This document shows positions 43,384 through 53,408 of a stretch of 64,000 bases of DNA, piece by piece. Numbering within the stretch: position 1 is the stretch's first letter; each line of letters opens with the position of its first letter. The translations under genes were made by a program, and so were the position numbers. The DNA comes from Hormiphora californensis (lineage: Eukaryota > Ctenophora > Tentaculata > Cydippida > Pleurobrachiidae). Below the pieces are notes generated by a model. That model ran no database searches and was not told the origin of the DNA. It saw only the letters and a program-made list of their open reading frames with translations. Location: positions 1,793,495-1,857,494 of the forward strand of contig CM035354.1 of the NCBI GenBank assembly GCA_020137815.1, read 5' to 3'.

Positions 43384-44436
43384 CTAAATAGGTTGCCAGT
43401 CTGCTGGTGCACTAAAAACACCGCTCACCATCTCCTCTGTAACCTCCTCCAAAGTTGCAGGGTTCCACCTTGGATTATTGTCCTTGTCCACCAACAACGC
43501 CCTGACACCCTCCTGAAACTCTCCCAAGGCAAAGGTCGGATCCGCAATCTGGACCTCCATCCTGAGACACTCCGTAAAGTCGAGGGAGCGAGAGAGGTGT
43601 TGAGTTCGGTGGGCTATACAAAGGGCAATCGGTGACATGGTTGATACAGTCTTGTCAGTTGCTGCAGCGAATTCAGTGTCGCTAGCCTGTAATCGGGAGC
43701 GGATCTCCAGAACCGATGGTGCAGAGAAACACTTTGAAATCTCCAGCAGATTGGACTGGAATGTCAGCTTCGGGATATCATCATCATCAGGCTGAAAAGA
43801 CTCCAAACATTCCACTAGCTCACCCTCACTTCCACATGCAAGTATACCCTCCCTGAGTTGGGGAATTCGGTCCGTGAAGTGCGTCACAAAATCCAAGTGA
43901 AGGGCATCAGCACCCCTGGTTCTGTTGCCAGTCAGGGCGAGGTACATACCAACATCACCAAGCCTGGATAGGAAATACGTGGCACCCGCATCTGGGTAAA
44001 ATCCAATCTTGGTTTCAGGCATGGCAAACATAGATCGAGGAGTGCCGACTCTGTATCGGCTGTTACAACACAACCCCATTCCTCCACCCATCACAATACC
44101 ATCACAAAGGGAGACAATCGGTTTGGGGAAGGTTTTCACTCGGTGGTGCATCTGATTTTCACGGGCCATGTTTCCTAAATTCACTATATCTCCACCAGCA
44201 CAGAAAGCCTTACCACCCGCTCCCTCCATAAGGACAATGTCCACACTTTCATCCTTTTCAATTTCTTCCAACCTCGCTATGACTCTCTCCACCATTTCAT
44301 GATTGTAAGAGTTCAGGGCTTTAGGCCGGTTCAGCAATATTGTAGCTACCCGGCCGTGCTGAGAGAATTCTGCCACATGCGATAGAGATCGTGAAGGAGT
44401 GGATACGAGACGACGAAATTGTCGCGTGAGTAACAT
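43384..44436 (-). CDS. 3-hydroxyisobutyryl-CoA hydrolase-like, copy B
   Basis: Crotonase-fold hydrolase of mitochondrial valine degradation. Intronless coding region, 350 residues (human HIBCH 386). It has a basic Arg/Ser leader (LLTRQFRRLVSTPSRSLS) typical of mitochondrial import, LNRPKALNSYNHEMV, GAGGKAFCAGGDIV, the oxyanion-hole GIVMGGGMGL, the catalytic MPETKIGFYPDAGATYFLSR with both acidic residues, and the C-terminal GVRALLVDKDNNPRW typical of HIBCH rather than other crotonases. An acceptor 8-9 bases before the ATG implies a non-coding first exon. It is the parent or sister of broken copy A and a diverged paralogue of copy C. Confidence 0.9.
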   Translation of the reverse strand: MLLTRQFRRLVSTPSRSLSHVAEFSQHGRVATILLNRPKALNSYNHEMVERVIARLEEIEKDESVDIVLMEGAGGKAFCAGGDIVNLGNMARENQMHHRVKTFPKPIVSLCDGIVMGGGMGLCCNSRYRVGTPRSMFAMPETKIGFYPDAGATYFLSRLGDVGMYLALTGNRTRGADALHLDFVTHFTDRIPQLREGILACGSEGELVECLESFQPDDDDIPKLTFQSNLLEISKCFSAPSVLEIRSRLQASDTEFAAATDKTVSTMSPIALCIAHRTQHLSRSLDFTECLRMEVQIADPTFALGEFQEGVRALLVDKDNNPRWNPATLEEVTEEMVSGVFSAPADWQPI

Positions 44437-44679
44437 AACGCAGCTCTGAAAAAGAGGAAAGCGAATGATATTATGCTAGCATTATACACGTCTTGTTGAA
44501 CACGTGTTTTACAAAACTATTAGTAACTTTAGAATGTAAAAACAATAGTTAACCTCGTATATTCATACAGACAACATCAAGAAAAATATATCGCACCTAA
44601 CTCAAGAAATAAATTATGATTCCGAACAAAACCTTAAAAAACATCACTCTTCCCAAAATTCCAGTTCACTGGAAAGTGT

Positions 44680-45783
44680 TTATAGTGGTTTCCATTGCTT
44701 GCCAGAAGACTCGAAGTATCGATCTACCATCTCCTGTGTTACTTCCTCCACAGTGCCGGGTTTCCAGGCCGGACTATTGTCTTTGTCAACAAGCAGCGCA
44801 CGGACACCCTCTGTAAACTCTCCACTTCGATAAATTTCCGAAGCTGCAACGAACTCCCGTGCAAAGCACTCCTCGTAAGAGAAATTACCCCCCTCGGAGA
44901 GTAATTTGTGTGTGACAACGAGTGACCGAGGGGACATTCGCCGGAGAGTTTTCAGCAACTTTACAGCAAACTCTGATCCGTCTTCTTCTAATCGGGAGAA
45001 GATTTCAAGAACAGACGGAGCGGAGAAACAGTGCTTGATAAGATCAACCTGGGGTCCGAGGGTAAATGGGCCAGGAATTGGACTCTCGTGGCTCGCTAAA
45101 ACCTCTTCAATGGTGTCCTCATCAGATGCCATGATAGCAGATTTTAGAGCAGGCAATTTCTCCATCTCGGTGTAATGGGTGGCTATCCCGAGGTGTTTTA
45201 GATCCGCTCCCTTAATCCGATGTCCAGTTAATCCGAGGAACATTCCATAGGGTTGCTCCAATCTTGACAAAAAATAAGATCCGCCAACATCGGGGAAATA
45301 ACCAATAGCGGTTTCTGGCATTGCATAAAGAGTACGCTCCGTTGCCACCCTGTATTTTCCGTGTAGAGACAAACCGACACCACCGCCCATTGTAATACCA
45401 TGGATAAGTGAGACGTATGGTTTAGAGTAGGTCCCAATCATATAATTCATCTGGAATTCATCGTGGAAAAATGTCAGGGCAGCAGAGTCGTCTGCCGCCG
45501 ATGTCGTTATTGATACAACGTCGCCACCAGCACAGAAAGATTTCGCGCCCGATCCCTCTACGCACACAACGCCGACACTCGGATCAGCATGCCAGGTCAT
45601 CAGGTTGTCCCTTATTTGGTGAACCATATTTAAGTTAATAGCATTTAGAGCTTTTGGACGGTCCAGGGTAATCAATCCGACCTTTCCTTCGCGTGTAAAG
45701 TGGACCTCCTTTGCTGCAGTTGCCATACTTCGCATCGACAGGATGACTGGTTTGGCGAGTTTCGATGTAATTCGACAAGCCAT
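44680..45783 (-). CDS. HIBCH: 3-hydroxyisobutyryl-CoA hydrolase, copy C
   Basis: 367 residues from the ATG at 45783, preceded by an acceptor (cataattcag|GGATC) that adds a 5' exon. The leader is basic (MACRITSKLAKPVILSMRSM), followed by LDRPKALNAINLNMV, GSGAKSFCAGGDVV, GITMGGGVGL, MPETAIGYFPDVGGSYFLSR with the catalytic Glu and Asp, the HIBCH-specific HCFSAPSVLEIFSRLE, and EGVRALLVDKDNSPAWKP. All active-site positions are kept. It is the slowest-evolving of the three copies, so it is most likely the orthologue of human HIBCH; copies B and A are a later local duplication. Confidence 0.93.
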   Translation of the reverse strand: MACRITSKLAKPVILSMRSMATAAKEVHFTREGKVGLITLDRPKALNAINLNMVHQIRDNLMTWHADPSVGVVCVEGSGAKSFCAGGDVVSITTSAADDSAALTFFHDEFQMNYMIGTYSKPYVSLIHGITMGGGVGLSLHGKYRVATERTLYAMPETAIGYFPDVGGSYFLSRLEQPYGMFLGLTGHRIKGADLKHLGIATHYTEMEKLPALKSAIMASDEDTIEEVLASHESPIPGPFTLGPQVDLIKHCFSAPSVLEIFSRLEEDGSEFAVKLLKTLRRMSPRSLVVTHKLLSEGGNFSYEECFAREFVAASEIYRSGEFTEGVRALLVDKDNSPAWKPGTVEEVTQEMVDRYFESSGKQWKPL

Positions 45784-46099
45784 ACGATTCTGACAAGCAG
45801 ATCCCTGAATTATGTGAATCAATAGTTAACATTAAAGCCTTAGAATAGCGAGAAAGGTGATAAAAAGCATCAGAAAACGGAAAACTTGACGGGTTTTTAA
45901 AAATGAATTCGATTTTTCGCCTTTTTTGAGCTGCGCTTGCTTGGTTCGAAACGCGCGCACGCGTACCTGGGACCTGCAGCGCATAACATTTTTTGTAAAC
46001 CTGAGATTTCGGTTCCAAGATTTTAAAAATACCCTTTTGGACTTTTTCAACTTTTGGCGTTTTGTTGCTATTTGTCTCTCTGGCCATCGATAGGCCAGA

Positions 46100-48055
46100 G
46101 AGGGTTCCAGACGTTAAGATCAACAAGATCTCTTCTTTATTTTCTTTTTCTAGTTGAGCACACTCAACGAAACGTCAAAGTTCTTCCCGGAAATTTCCGC
46201 GGAAAGGACTTATTATTCATACATCAAACTTTTCAACACTACTTTAAACAAATTAATTTGAGATATGTCCTCAGGATGTTGAGACCGCCCGTAGGGGCAG
46301 GCAGAAGTTATGACGGAGAAACTCAATACCTCTGATGCAGATGCTGATCCACTGGAATGCTGGGGTTTGTCGATGATGGAAAAACTTCGTTGTGCAACCG
46401 CGGAAGAAGCAACTCTTGATCGCAAGTTGAATTTGGTTATATTTGGGCTGCCAGAAACTACGGCAAGGGCTACTGAGCATGAAGTTCAGGATATCTTTGG
46501 AGAGCTCAATGAAAAACCAGTCATATCTTCTACAAAGCGTATTGGCGAAAAGACTGATAACCGACCGAGACCAGTAATTGTTACACTTGAAAGGAGGGAA
46601 ACTTTGTTACAACTTCTAAGAAAAGCAAAACAGCTCCGAGATTCAGAGAAATTCTCCTCGGTGTTTCTCTCCCCCGACCTAACACCGGAGGAGCAGCGAG
46701 AGCGGAAAACTCTCGTTGATACAGTGAAAGGACTGAGGCGAGACAATCCGAATGGACGATACTGGGTTAGCAGGGGGGTAATTAAATGTGGCTGACCTGC
46801 TACATGTAATTTGTACTCTAAAGAGACTTCAAAAGGAACCTTATGACTATCAATTTAGCCCACAAAAAGGGGCAGTATATGTTGTATTTTATCCAATGTA
46901 TACATTTTAGATTTAATAATAATAATAATAATCGTTGTGCAGTAGAGGACGTTTTTTATATCAAGAACGGGCTCAAACAACCAAGTGAACAACAGGTTGA
47001 TGGAGTATTGTCCAAGTTATTGGATTCTAGTTTGTATGATGATCCTGAGCAGTATATTGAGGACGCACTGCCGAAAGACTCCGAAATGAGAAAGTATAAT
47101 GTTGATCGTTTCATGGCTTTCACCGAGAACCTCTCTCGTCATATTTTTCGGATAGTGAGAGAAATAGGACCAGTTATGAAGGAGAAACGTCTGTATGCAA
47201 CTGCCCGAATGAAAGAACGCCTGGAACTAGAGGAGTGTAATCAGAAGCTCAAGGAGGTACAAGAAGAGCTTGGCACTTTTAAGGAAGAAATCGACAAACA
47301 TCGGGTATCAAGGATTGAACTGCAAGAGAAGCTGATTGAAGCACAAAATACTTTGATTGAAGTACAAGGTCGAAAACTTAGTTCAGTGTCAGAGTCTGTT
47401 CAGAAGCAATTGCAGGGCTACTCCAAGGTGCTTGTACAGAATTGCTCTGCAGCTATTACACCATCCCGCCTCCAAGCAGCATTGAAGAAAGCGACTGTAC
47501 CCCATCCAAGTACAACCGCGGAAGAAGCAACTCTTGATCGCAAGTTGAATTTGGTTATATTTGGGCTGCCAGAAACTACGGCAAGGGCTACTGAGCATGA
47601 AGTTCAGGATATCTTTGGAGAGCTCAATGAAAAACCAGTCATATCTTCTACAAAGCGTATTGGCGAAAAGACTGATAACCGACCGAGACCAGTAATTGTT
47701 ACACTTGAAAGGAGGGAAACTTTGTTACAACTTCTAAGAAAAGCAAAACAGCTCCGAGATTCAGAGAAATTCTCCTCGGTGTTTCTCTCCCCCGACCTAA
47801 CACCGGAGGAGCAGCGAGAGCGGAAAACTCTCGTTGATACAGTGAAAGGACTGAGGCGAGACAATCCGAATGGACGATACTGGGTTAGCAGGGGGGTAAT
47901 TAAATGTGGCTGACCTGCTACATGTAATTTGTACTCTAAAGAGACTTCAAAAGGAACCTTATGACTATCAGTTTAGCCCACAAAAAGGGGCAGTATATGT
48001 TGTATTTTATCCAATGTATACATTTTAGATTTAATAATAATAATAATAATAATCA
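46100..48055 (+). mobile_element. Rearranged ORF1-only retroelement pair with (AAT)n tails
   Basis: Two related units in tandem. Unit 1: 5' UTR, ORF1 start (46310, MTEKLNTSDADADP ... MMEKLRCA), then directly the ORF1 C-terminal part (TAEEATLDRKLNLVIFGLP), stop at 46795, 3' UTR and (AAT)n at 46918-46932. Unit 2 begins CGTTGTGCAGTAGAGG, the sequence missing from unit 1 (VEDVFYIKNGLKQ and a coiled-coil segment), and repeats the same C-terminal half, 3' UTR and (AAT)n. About 525 bp (46398-46930 and 47514-48050) is almost identical. ORF1 has a coiled coil plus an RRM-like domain (LVIFGLPET, RPRPVIVTLERRE, SSVFLSPDLTPEE) as in LINE ORF1 proteins. No reverse transcriptase belongs to the units. Confidence 0.8.
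46843..47913 (+). CDS. LINE ORF1-like protein (unit 2, lacking its own N-terminus)
   Basis: The 356-codon frame starts within the unit 1 3' UTR; the genuine ORF1 portion begins at RCAVEDVFYIKNG, right after (AAT)n. It encodes a coiled coil (residues about 125-190, EECNQKLKEVQEELGTFKEE) and an RRM/CTD-like half ending RYWVSRGVIKCG. Its authentic first 35 residues survive only in unit 1. Nucleic-acid chaperone function is known for the family; whether this copy is expressed is unknown. Confidence 0.7.
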   Translation: MTINLAHKKGQYMLYFIQCIHFRFNNNNNNRCAVEDVFYIKNGLKQPSEQQVDGVLSKLLDSSLYDDPEQYIEDALPKDSEMRKYNVDRFMAFTENLSRHIFRIVREIGPVMKEKRLYATARMKERLELEECNQKLKEVQEELGTFKEEIDKHRVSRIELQEKLIEAQNTLIEVQGRKLSSVSESVQKQLQGYSKVLVQNCSAAITPSRLQAALKKATVPHPSTTAEEATLDRKLNLVIFGLPETTARATEHEVQDIFGELNEKPVISSTKRIGEKTDNRPRPVIVTLERRETLLQLLRKAKQLRDSEKFSSVFLSPDLTPEEQRERKTLVDTVKGLRRDNPNGRYWVSRGVIKCG

Positions 48056-48105
48056 TACACCCAACAAGTTGAGAATCCTCAACAATCACTCACCACCCCG
48101 ATCAC

Positions 48106-51100
48106 ATGATCACGCGATCCAAAGCCAAGGCACGTCTCTCACCAGTAGCCCTTCGGCCGTCATCATCCCTACACAGACCGTTCCACCCACAAGCTCACCT
48201 CAGATCGTTTGTCGTATCCCCTGACGACTCTCTATCCTCCGACAGCTCAGGATCGGCTTCAGACGGTGACCATGATTATGCTACTCCCAACACCAGCATC
48301 ACAAGGGGAACACCCATTTCAAACTCAACGCCCATAAGCAGATTGATAAATGAGTCGAGGTGGTTTACAGAAGAGAAGTGTGGGCAATGCTATGAAACAC
48401 TGCCGTCTTATGAGAATGCCAAATGTGAAGCATGTCATGAACCGTTTCACCAGACCTGTATGACACCGGTTAATCAATCTGAACAAATGGTTCATACACC
48501 TGTAGTGTGGTATTGTACTGCCTGTTTCAACCTAAACAGATTAGTTTGGAAGACTACAGAGCCTTGTAAAGCTAACTGTTGGGGACCGTTGAATGGAGAA
48601 GAGCTCATCGAGGCTTTCTCTAACATCTCTATGATCAGTCAGGGATGGTCAACCAACCTGTTCAAAGTTCCCTTCGGTCAAGTGGGCCGTTCTTTCATTG
48701 ATGAACTTACCAGACTGGCAGGTCTCTTCAGTGATAGGGAAGACACCAGAGGATGGTCCTTATCTGCTTTGGTTATAGCCCCACTGCTGCTACTCCAGAA
48801 GCCGGCCAGGAAGTCGAAGAATCGGGAGCATGCTCAAGTTCTCAAACGACGCCTAAAACTGTGGCACGATGGAGACTTTGAGGCGTTGGTTCGGGAAGCC
48901 AAGGTTATCCAGAAACCATTGAAGCACAATGTCCCATCTTCGGAACTCTGCACTAAGAGGTTTGTGGACCTAACCAGAGAGGGGAGAGTTACAGAGGCAA
49001 CTGCATGGTTGAACCCCGAGAGGCATACAACTGGAGTTAAGGACTGCAACGACGAGTCCGTATTGTCTGATCTGCTAGAGAAACACCCAAAGGGTCAGCC
49101 TGCCAACAGTACCCTGGCGAGACAGGGGCCAACAGATGCAGTATTGGAAGTCACCTTTGACGGTATGAATGGGCAAACGATTTTCTCATGCGGCAAAAGC
49201 CTCAAAGGTAGTGGAGGACCAAGTGGACTAGATGCAACAGGAATACACCGAATCCTTTGCTCCAGGAAATTCAAGAAATCACCCCCAGCACTGTGCACAG
49301 CGCTTGCAAAAGCAGCTCGGACCCTAGCCACAGAGCAGGTTGACTTGAAAGCTTTAGACATTTTCTGTGCAAGTCGCCTCATGCCCCTTGCCAAGCCTGG
49401 AGGTGGTACGCGTCCTATTGGAATAGGAGAGTGTTTCAGACGTGTTATGACCAAGGCCATTATTCGCACCATCAAGTCGGACATCAAGAGTGCGGCTGGA
49501 AAGGTTCAACTAGCTGCAGGTCAGTTAGGAGGTGTGGAGGCAGCGATCCATGCACTGAGTGAGAAGTTTGAATCTGAGGAATGTGAAGGTGTACTGTTGT
49601 TGGACGCCCAGAACGCGTTTAACAATCTCAACCGGAAAATGGCCCTGAAGAACACTACCTTCTACTGTCCGGACCTCTCCACATTTCTGACCAACATCTA
49701 CGGGAAGCCAAGGGCACTTTTTGTTGGTGAAAAGCTACTGTGGAGCTCTGAAGGAGCCACACAGGGAGATCCAGCTGCAATGGACTTCTACTCAATTGGC
49801 ATACTAAGACTGATCGAGCTTGCGGAGACGCCAGATACAACACAAGTGTGGTATGCAGATGATGCAAACAATGCAGGGAAGCTCACGGGCTTGTTAGAGT
49901 GGTTTGACAAGGTGACAACCTTTGGCCCTAGTTTCGGATATTTTGTAAACCCTGCAAAGTGCCATCTTATCGTGAAACCTGAACTGCTCGACCATGCAAA
50001 GCGGCTGTTTGGAGATACTGGGGTTCAAATCACTGCTGAAGGTGCTCGTCACCTAGGTGCTTCCATAGGATCTGAGACCTTCAAGCAAACATTTGTTTCT
50101 GCTGCAGTTTCCAAATGGTGCATTGAGCTGGAAAATCTTGTGGCTATTGCCAAAGCCCATCCTCATTTGGCGTACAGCAACTTTGTGAGAAGCTTCCGAT
50201 TCAAGTGGGCCTTTCTCCAGCGAACAGTTCCAGACATCAGTGATCTGTTTGATCCGCTTGAACACACCATCCGTTCACAGTTGATTCCATGTCTGGTGGG
50301 CCGTCAAGTGTCCGACCTAGAACGGGAGATACTGGCACTCCCCTCTGGGAAAGGTGGAATGGGTATTGAGAACCCCGTCAAAACCTCTGACAGATCATAC
50401 AGCAACTCCCGAGCATTGACGAAGCCCCTTGTTGATTTGATACTATGCCGTAACGAAGAAGAAATAGAAATGGCTCTAGTGGAGAAGAATGCAAGAGAGG
50501 CAAGGAACAAGATAGCAAAGGAGAATGAGGACCACCACTCAGACACTCTCAAAGAGTTACTCACTAGAATCACATGCCCAAAGCTAGTGAGATGTCTAGA
50601 GCTCGCTGGAGAGGCCGGAGCATCTGTATGGCTCACGGCAACACCCTACCCTCACCTGGGCTTCGAACTGAATCAATTGGAATTCGTCGACTCAGTGGCA
50701 CTGCGATACGGGTTTGAGGTCAAAGATTTGGGCGCGACATGCGTATGTGGAAAGCCAAACAATGCGGACCATACCTTGTCCTGTTCAACCGGGGGCTATT
50801 CCATCCTCCGTCACGACAACATCAGGGACCTAATGGCGGAGATATGCTCGTATGCGGGCCTCAAAGGTGTGGAAACAGAGAAGCTACTTCTCCCTTGTCC
50901 GGACGGCATACACTTTCACCCTTCGGCAAACACAGCCCCTGATGCAAGGATGGATGTGGTCGCACTTGACATGTGGCGAAAAATGCAGCTGGCTCATATG
51001 GATGTGCGAATTTTCCATGCCAATTCGCCCTCCTATATCGACACGCCCCTCGACCAACTCTACCGAAGAAACGAGGCTAGCAAGAAGCAGTCGTACGGAA

Positions 51101-51363
51101 AGCGTGTAAGAGAAGTTGAAGGGGGTGCCTTCTCTCCGCTGGTTATGAATACAGCAGGCGGGATAGCCAACGAGTTCCAAAAGGTGCTGAAGACTCTCTC
51201 ACACCGAGTCTCCACAAGAACCGGAGAACCGTACAATGAAGTTATGGCGCACCTGAGGACGAGGCTACGATTCTCCCTCCTGAGATCATGCCTTATTGCT
51301 TTAAGAGGAAATCGGAGGAAGATCGCTATCACTAGTCTAACAAATACTGAACTGGTGACCTGA
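48106..51363 (+). CDS. Reverse transcriptase of a non-LTR-type element with N-terminal PHD finger
   Basis: Intact frame of 1085 residues. Residues about 91-140 form a PHD-type zinc finger (CGQCYETLPSYENAKCEAC, then FHQTC and WYCTAC). The RT domain spans about 400-680: motif A LLDAQNAFNN (about 498), motif B GATQGDPAAM (about 550), motif C YADDANNAG (about 584), then NPAKCHLI and LGASIGS. C-terminally a CCHC-like cluster (CVCGKPNNADHTLSC, about 878) is followed by RHDNIRD and PDARMDVV ... D (about 944), suggestive of a restriction-like endonuclease, and the family tail VREVEGGAFSPLVMNTAGG. This fits RLE-bearing elements (R2-like), although YADD rather than FADD is used. No APE-type endonuclease is visible. 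The intact frame suggests recent activity. Confidence 0.8.
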   Translation: MITRSKAKARLSPVALRPSSSLHRPFHPQAHLRSFVVSPDDSLSSDSSGSASDGDHDYATPNTSITRGTPISNSTPISRLINESRWFTEEKCGQCYETLPSYENAKCEACHEPFHQTCMTPVNQSEQMVHTPVVWYCTACFNLNRLVWKTTEPCKANCWGPLNGEELIEAFSNISMISQGWSTNLFKVPFGQVGRSFIDELTRLAGLFSDREDTRGWSLSALVIAPLLLLQKPARKSKNREHAQVLKRRLKLWHDGDFEALVREAKVIQKPLKHNVPSSELCTKRFVDLTREGRVTEATAWLNPERHTTGVKDCNDESVLSDLLEKHPKGQPANSTLARQGPTDAVLEVTFDGMNGQTIFSCGKSLKGSGGPSGLDATGIHRILCSRKFKKSPPALCTALAKAARTLATEQVDLKALDIFCASRLMPLAKPGGGTRPIGIGECFRRVMTKAIIRTIKSDIKSAAGKVQLAAGQLGGVEAAIHALSEKFESEECEGVLLLDAQNAFNNLNRKMALKNTTFYCPDLSTFLTNIYGKPRALFVGEKLLWSSEGATQGDPAAMDFYSIGILRLIELAETPDTTQVWYADDANNAGKLTGLLEWFDKVTTFGPSFGYFVNPAKCHLIVKPELLDHAKRLFGDTGVQITAEGARHLGASIGSETFKQTFVSAAVSKWCIELENLVAIAKAHPHLAYSNFVRSFRFKWAFLQRTVPDISDLFDPLEHTIRSQLIPCLVGRQVSDLEREILALPSGKGGMGIENPVKTSDRSYSNSRALTKPLVDLILCRNEEEIEMALVEKNAREARNKIAKENEDHHSDTLKELLTRITCPKLVRCLELAGEAGASVWLTATPYPHLGFELNQLEFVDSVALRYGFEVKDLGATCVCGKPNNADHTLSCSTGGYSILRHDNIRDLMAEICSYAGLKGVETEKLLLPCPDGIHFHPSANTAPDARMDVVALDMWRKMQLAHMDVRIFHANSPSYIDTPLDQLYRRNEASKKQSYGKRVREVEGGAFSPLVMNTAGGIANEFQKVLKTLSHRVSTRTGEPYNEVMAHLRTRLRFSLLRSCLIALRGNRRKIAITSLTNTELVT

Positions 51364-51940
51364 GGAAGAGAGGAATGAGAAGAACTTGAGGATCCGAAGA
51401 TAAATTGATCCGAGGATGAATTGATTTATTGTTTTGTTCTTTCTTCTTTCTCGATTTTTTTTCTCTGCTGCGGTTCACACACTTTAAAAATTTTCCTCCG
51501 TTTTTAAATTTTTGTCTCTGGTGCAGGTGTCTCCTGAGTCCTGTTGTCTCCGGTCTGCTCAGTGCTCAGTGCTCATTGCTCAGTCGACAGTCCTGAAGCA
51601 TCTTTATCTTTTTACAATTTACAGAAATATCATCTCACCAGGGACGGCTCAGCAAGTCCCTGGGTAGCTGGGGCCATGGGCAAATGCTCCGTTCAGTGAA
51701 CTGTGAAACCCCCATGAGCGGGGTGATCCGTCCTAGGACGCAGGCTCTGCGGGGTCAGGGGTGTAGGGGCCAACCAAGGTTCATGACCCCGTGAGCTGAG
51801 CTCACGACTAGAGTTGTGGCCTTGCCCATGGGCCATGGTGACTCGAGAGCTCTGTTGACAATTACATTTCAAAATCGAAATTCGATCATTAGTCTAGAAA
51901 GAGATGCCACTTAGATTAAATGCATTACAAATTCCTATTC
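51364..51940. other. 3' UTR of the RT element, GC-rich structured segment
   Basis: T-rich 3' flank, then a GC-rich stretch at about 51640-51870 with several short complementary words (gggccatgggcaa / ttgcccatgggcc; gtgagctgagctcac), which may fold in RNA. It could be the element 3' end, a SINE, or the 5' flank of SRP14. Confidence 0.45.
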
Positions 51941-51962
51941 CTAACTCATTTTCTCAACAGTA

Positions 51963-52280
51963 ATGGTGTTGCTAGACAACGACGGTTTCCTCTTGGCCCT
52001 GACAAAAATGTTCCAAAACAACCGTTCAGCTGGGAGTGTAATCCTCACACTCAAGAAATACGATGGCAGAACGACACGGAAAGCACCCGCCACACCGGCT
52101 GATAATCTTTGCTTACTCCGAGCTACGGATAGCAAGAAAAAGCTCAGTACAATTGTGTCCAACAAAGAGGTTACAAAGTTCCAGATGTCCTACGCAACCC
52201 TACTCCGGGGCAACATGGATGCGCTTAAGAAACACGACAAGAGTAAAGAGAGAAAGGAACGGAAACGAAAAGACATGTAG
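51963..52280 (+). CDS. SRP14: SRP14, signal recognition particle Alu-domain protein
   Basis: Binds the Alu domain of SRP RNA with SRP9 and delays elongation. The 105 residues start MVLLDNDGFLLALTKMFQ, continue GSVILTLKKYDGRT, CLLRATDSKKKLSTIVS and the core KFQMSYATLLRGNMDALKK, and end in a Lys/Arg-rich tail without the Ala-rich extension of primates. The ATG is two bases after an acceptor (tctcaacag|TA), so the 5' UTR is spliced. Confidence 0.95.
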   Translation: MVLLDNDGFLLALTKMFQNNRSAGSVILTLKKYDGRTTRKAPATPADNLCLLRATDSKKKLSTIVSNKEVTKFQMSYATLLRGNMDALKKHDKSKERKERKRKDM

Positions 52281-52658
52281 GGAGGGATTTGTGTGAATTA
52301 TGTTGTTGTGTCGTTACGTGCTGCTGGAAGCACAAGGCGGTATATTTATTTGACTTTATCGGAATATTATGTTCAGTTCAACAATTTTATCCTCTCGTGT
52401 ATGTACTGTGTGTTTCTTTTGCCGAGCCGAACACACTCCTTGCCACTGACAGCCCCACAATTTAACTCCCCTACTTCTCTCACATAAAGATCACCTGAAA
52501 CCCATTGATAAACCCATCTTTTAACTTGTTATGTTCTATGTGTAAACCCTCCCTTTACATTTCGCCCGCGGGGCGTGCGAAAAACAGTCTAACTTGGCAA
52601 CTTTTAACAAGAATTACAAGATTTATAACCCCCTACTTCTCTCCCAGATCAGATTGAA

Positions 52659-53408
<750 letters not shown>

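Noticed and set aside
45832-46126. Small basic ORF upstream of HIBCH copy C (MARETNSNKTPKVEKVQK...)
   Set aside because: Lysine-rich and open, with a possible donor near its end, but no recognised family and no clear downstream exon; it could be a 5' exon of HIBCH or chance.
51640-51870. HDV-like ribozyme in the GC-rich segment downstream of the RT ORF
   Set aside because: Local complementary words exist, but I could not assemble the double-pseudoknot core, and the position is 3' rather than 5' of the element.
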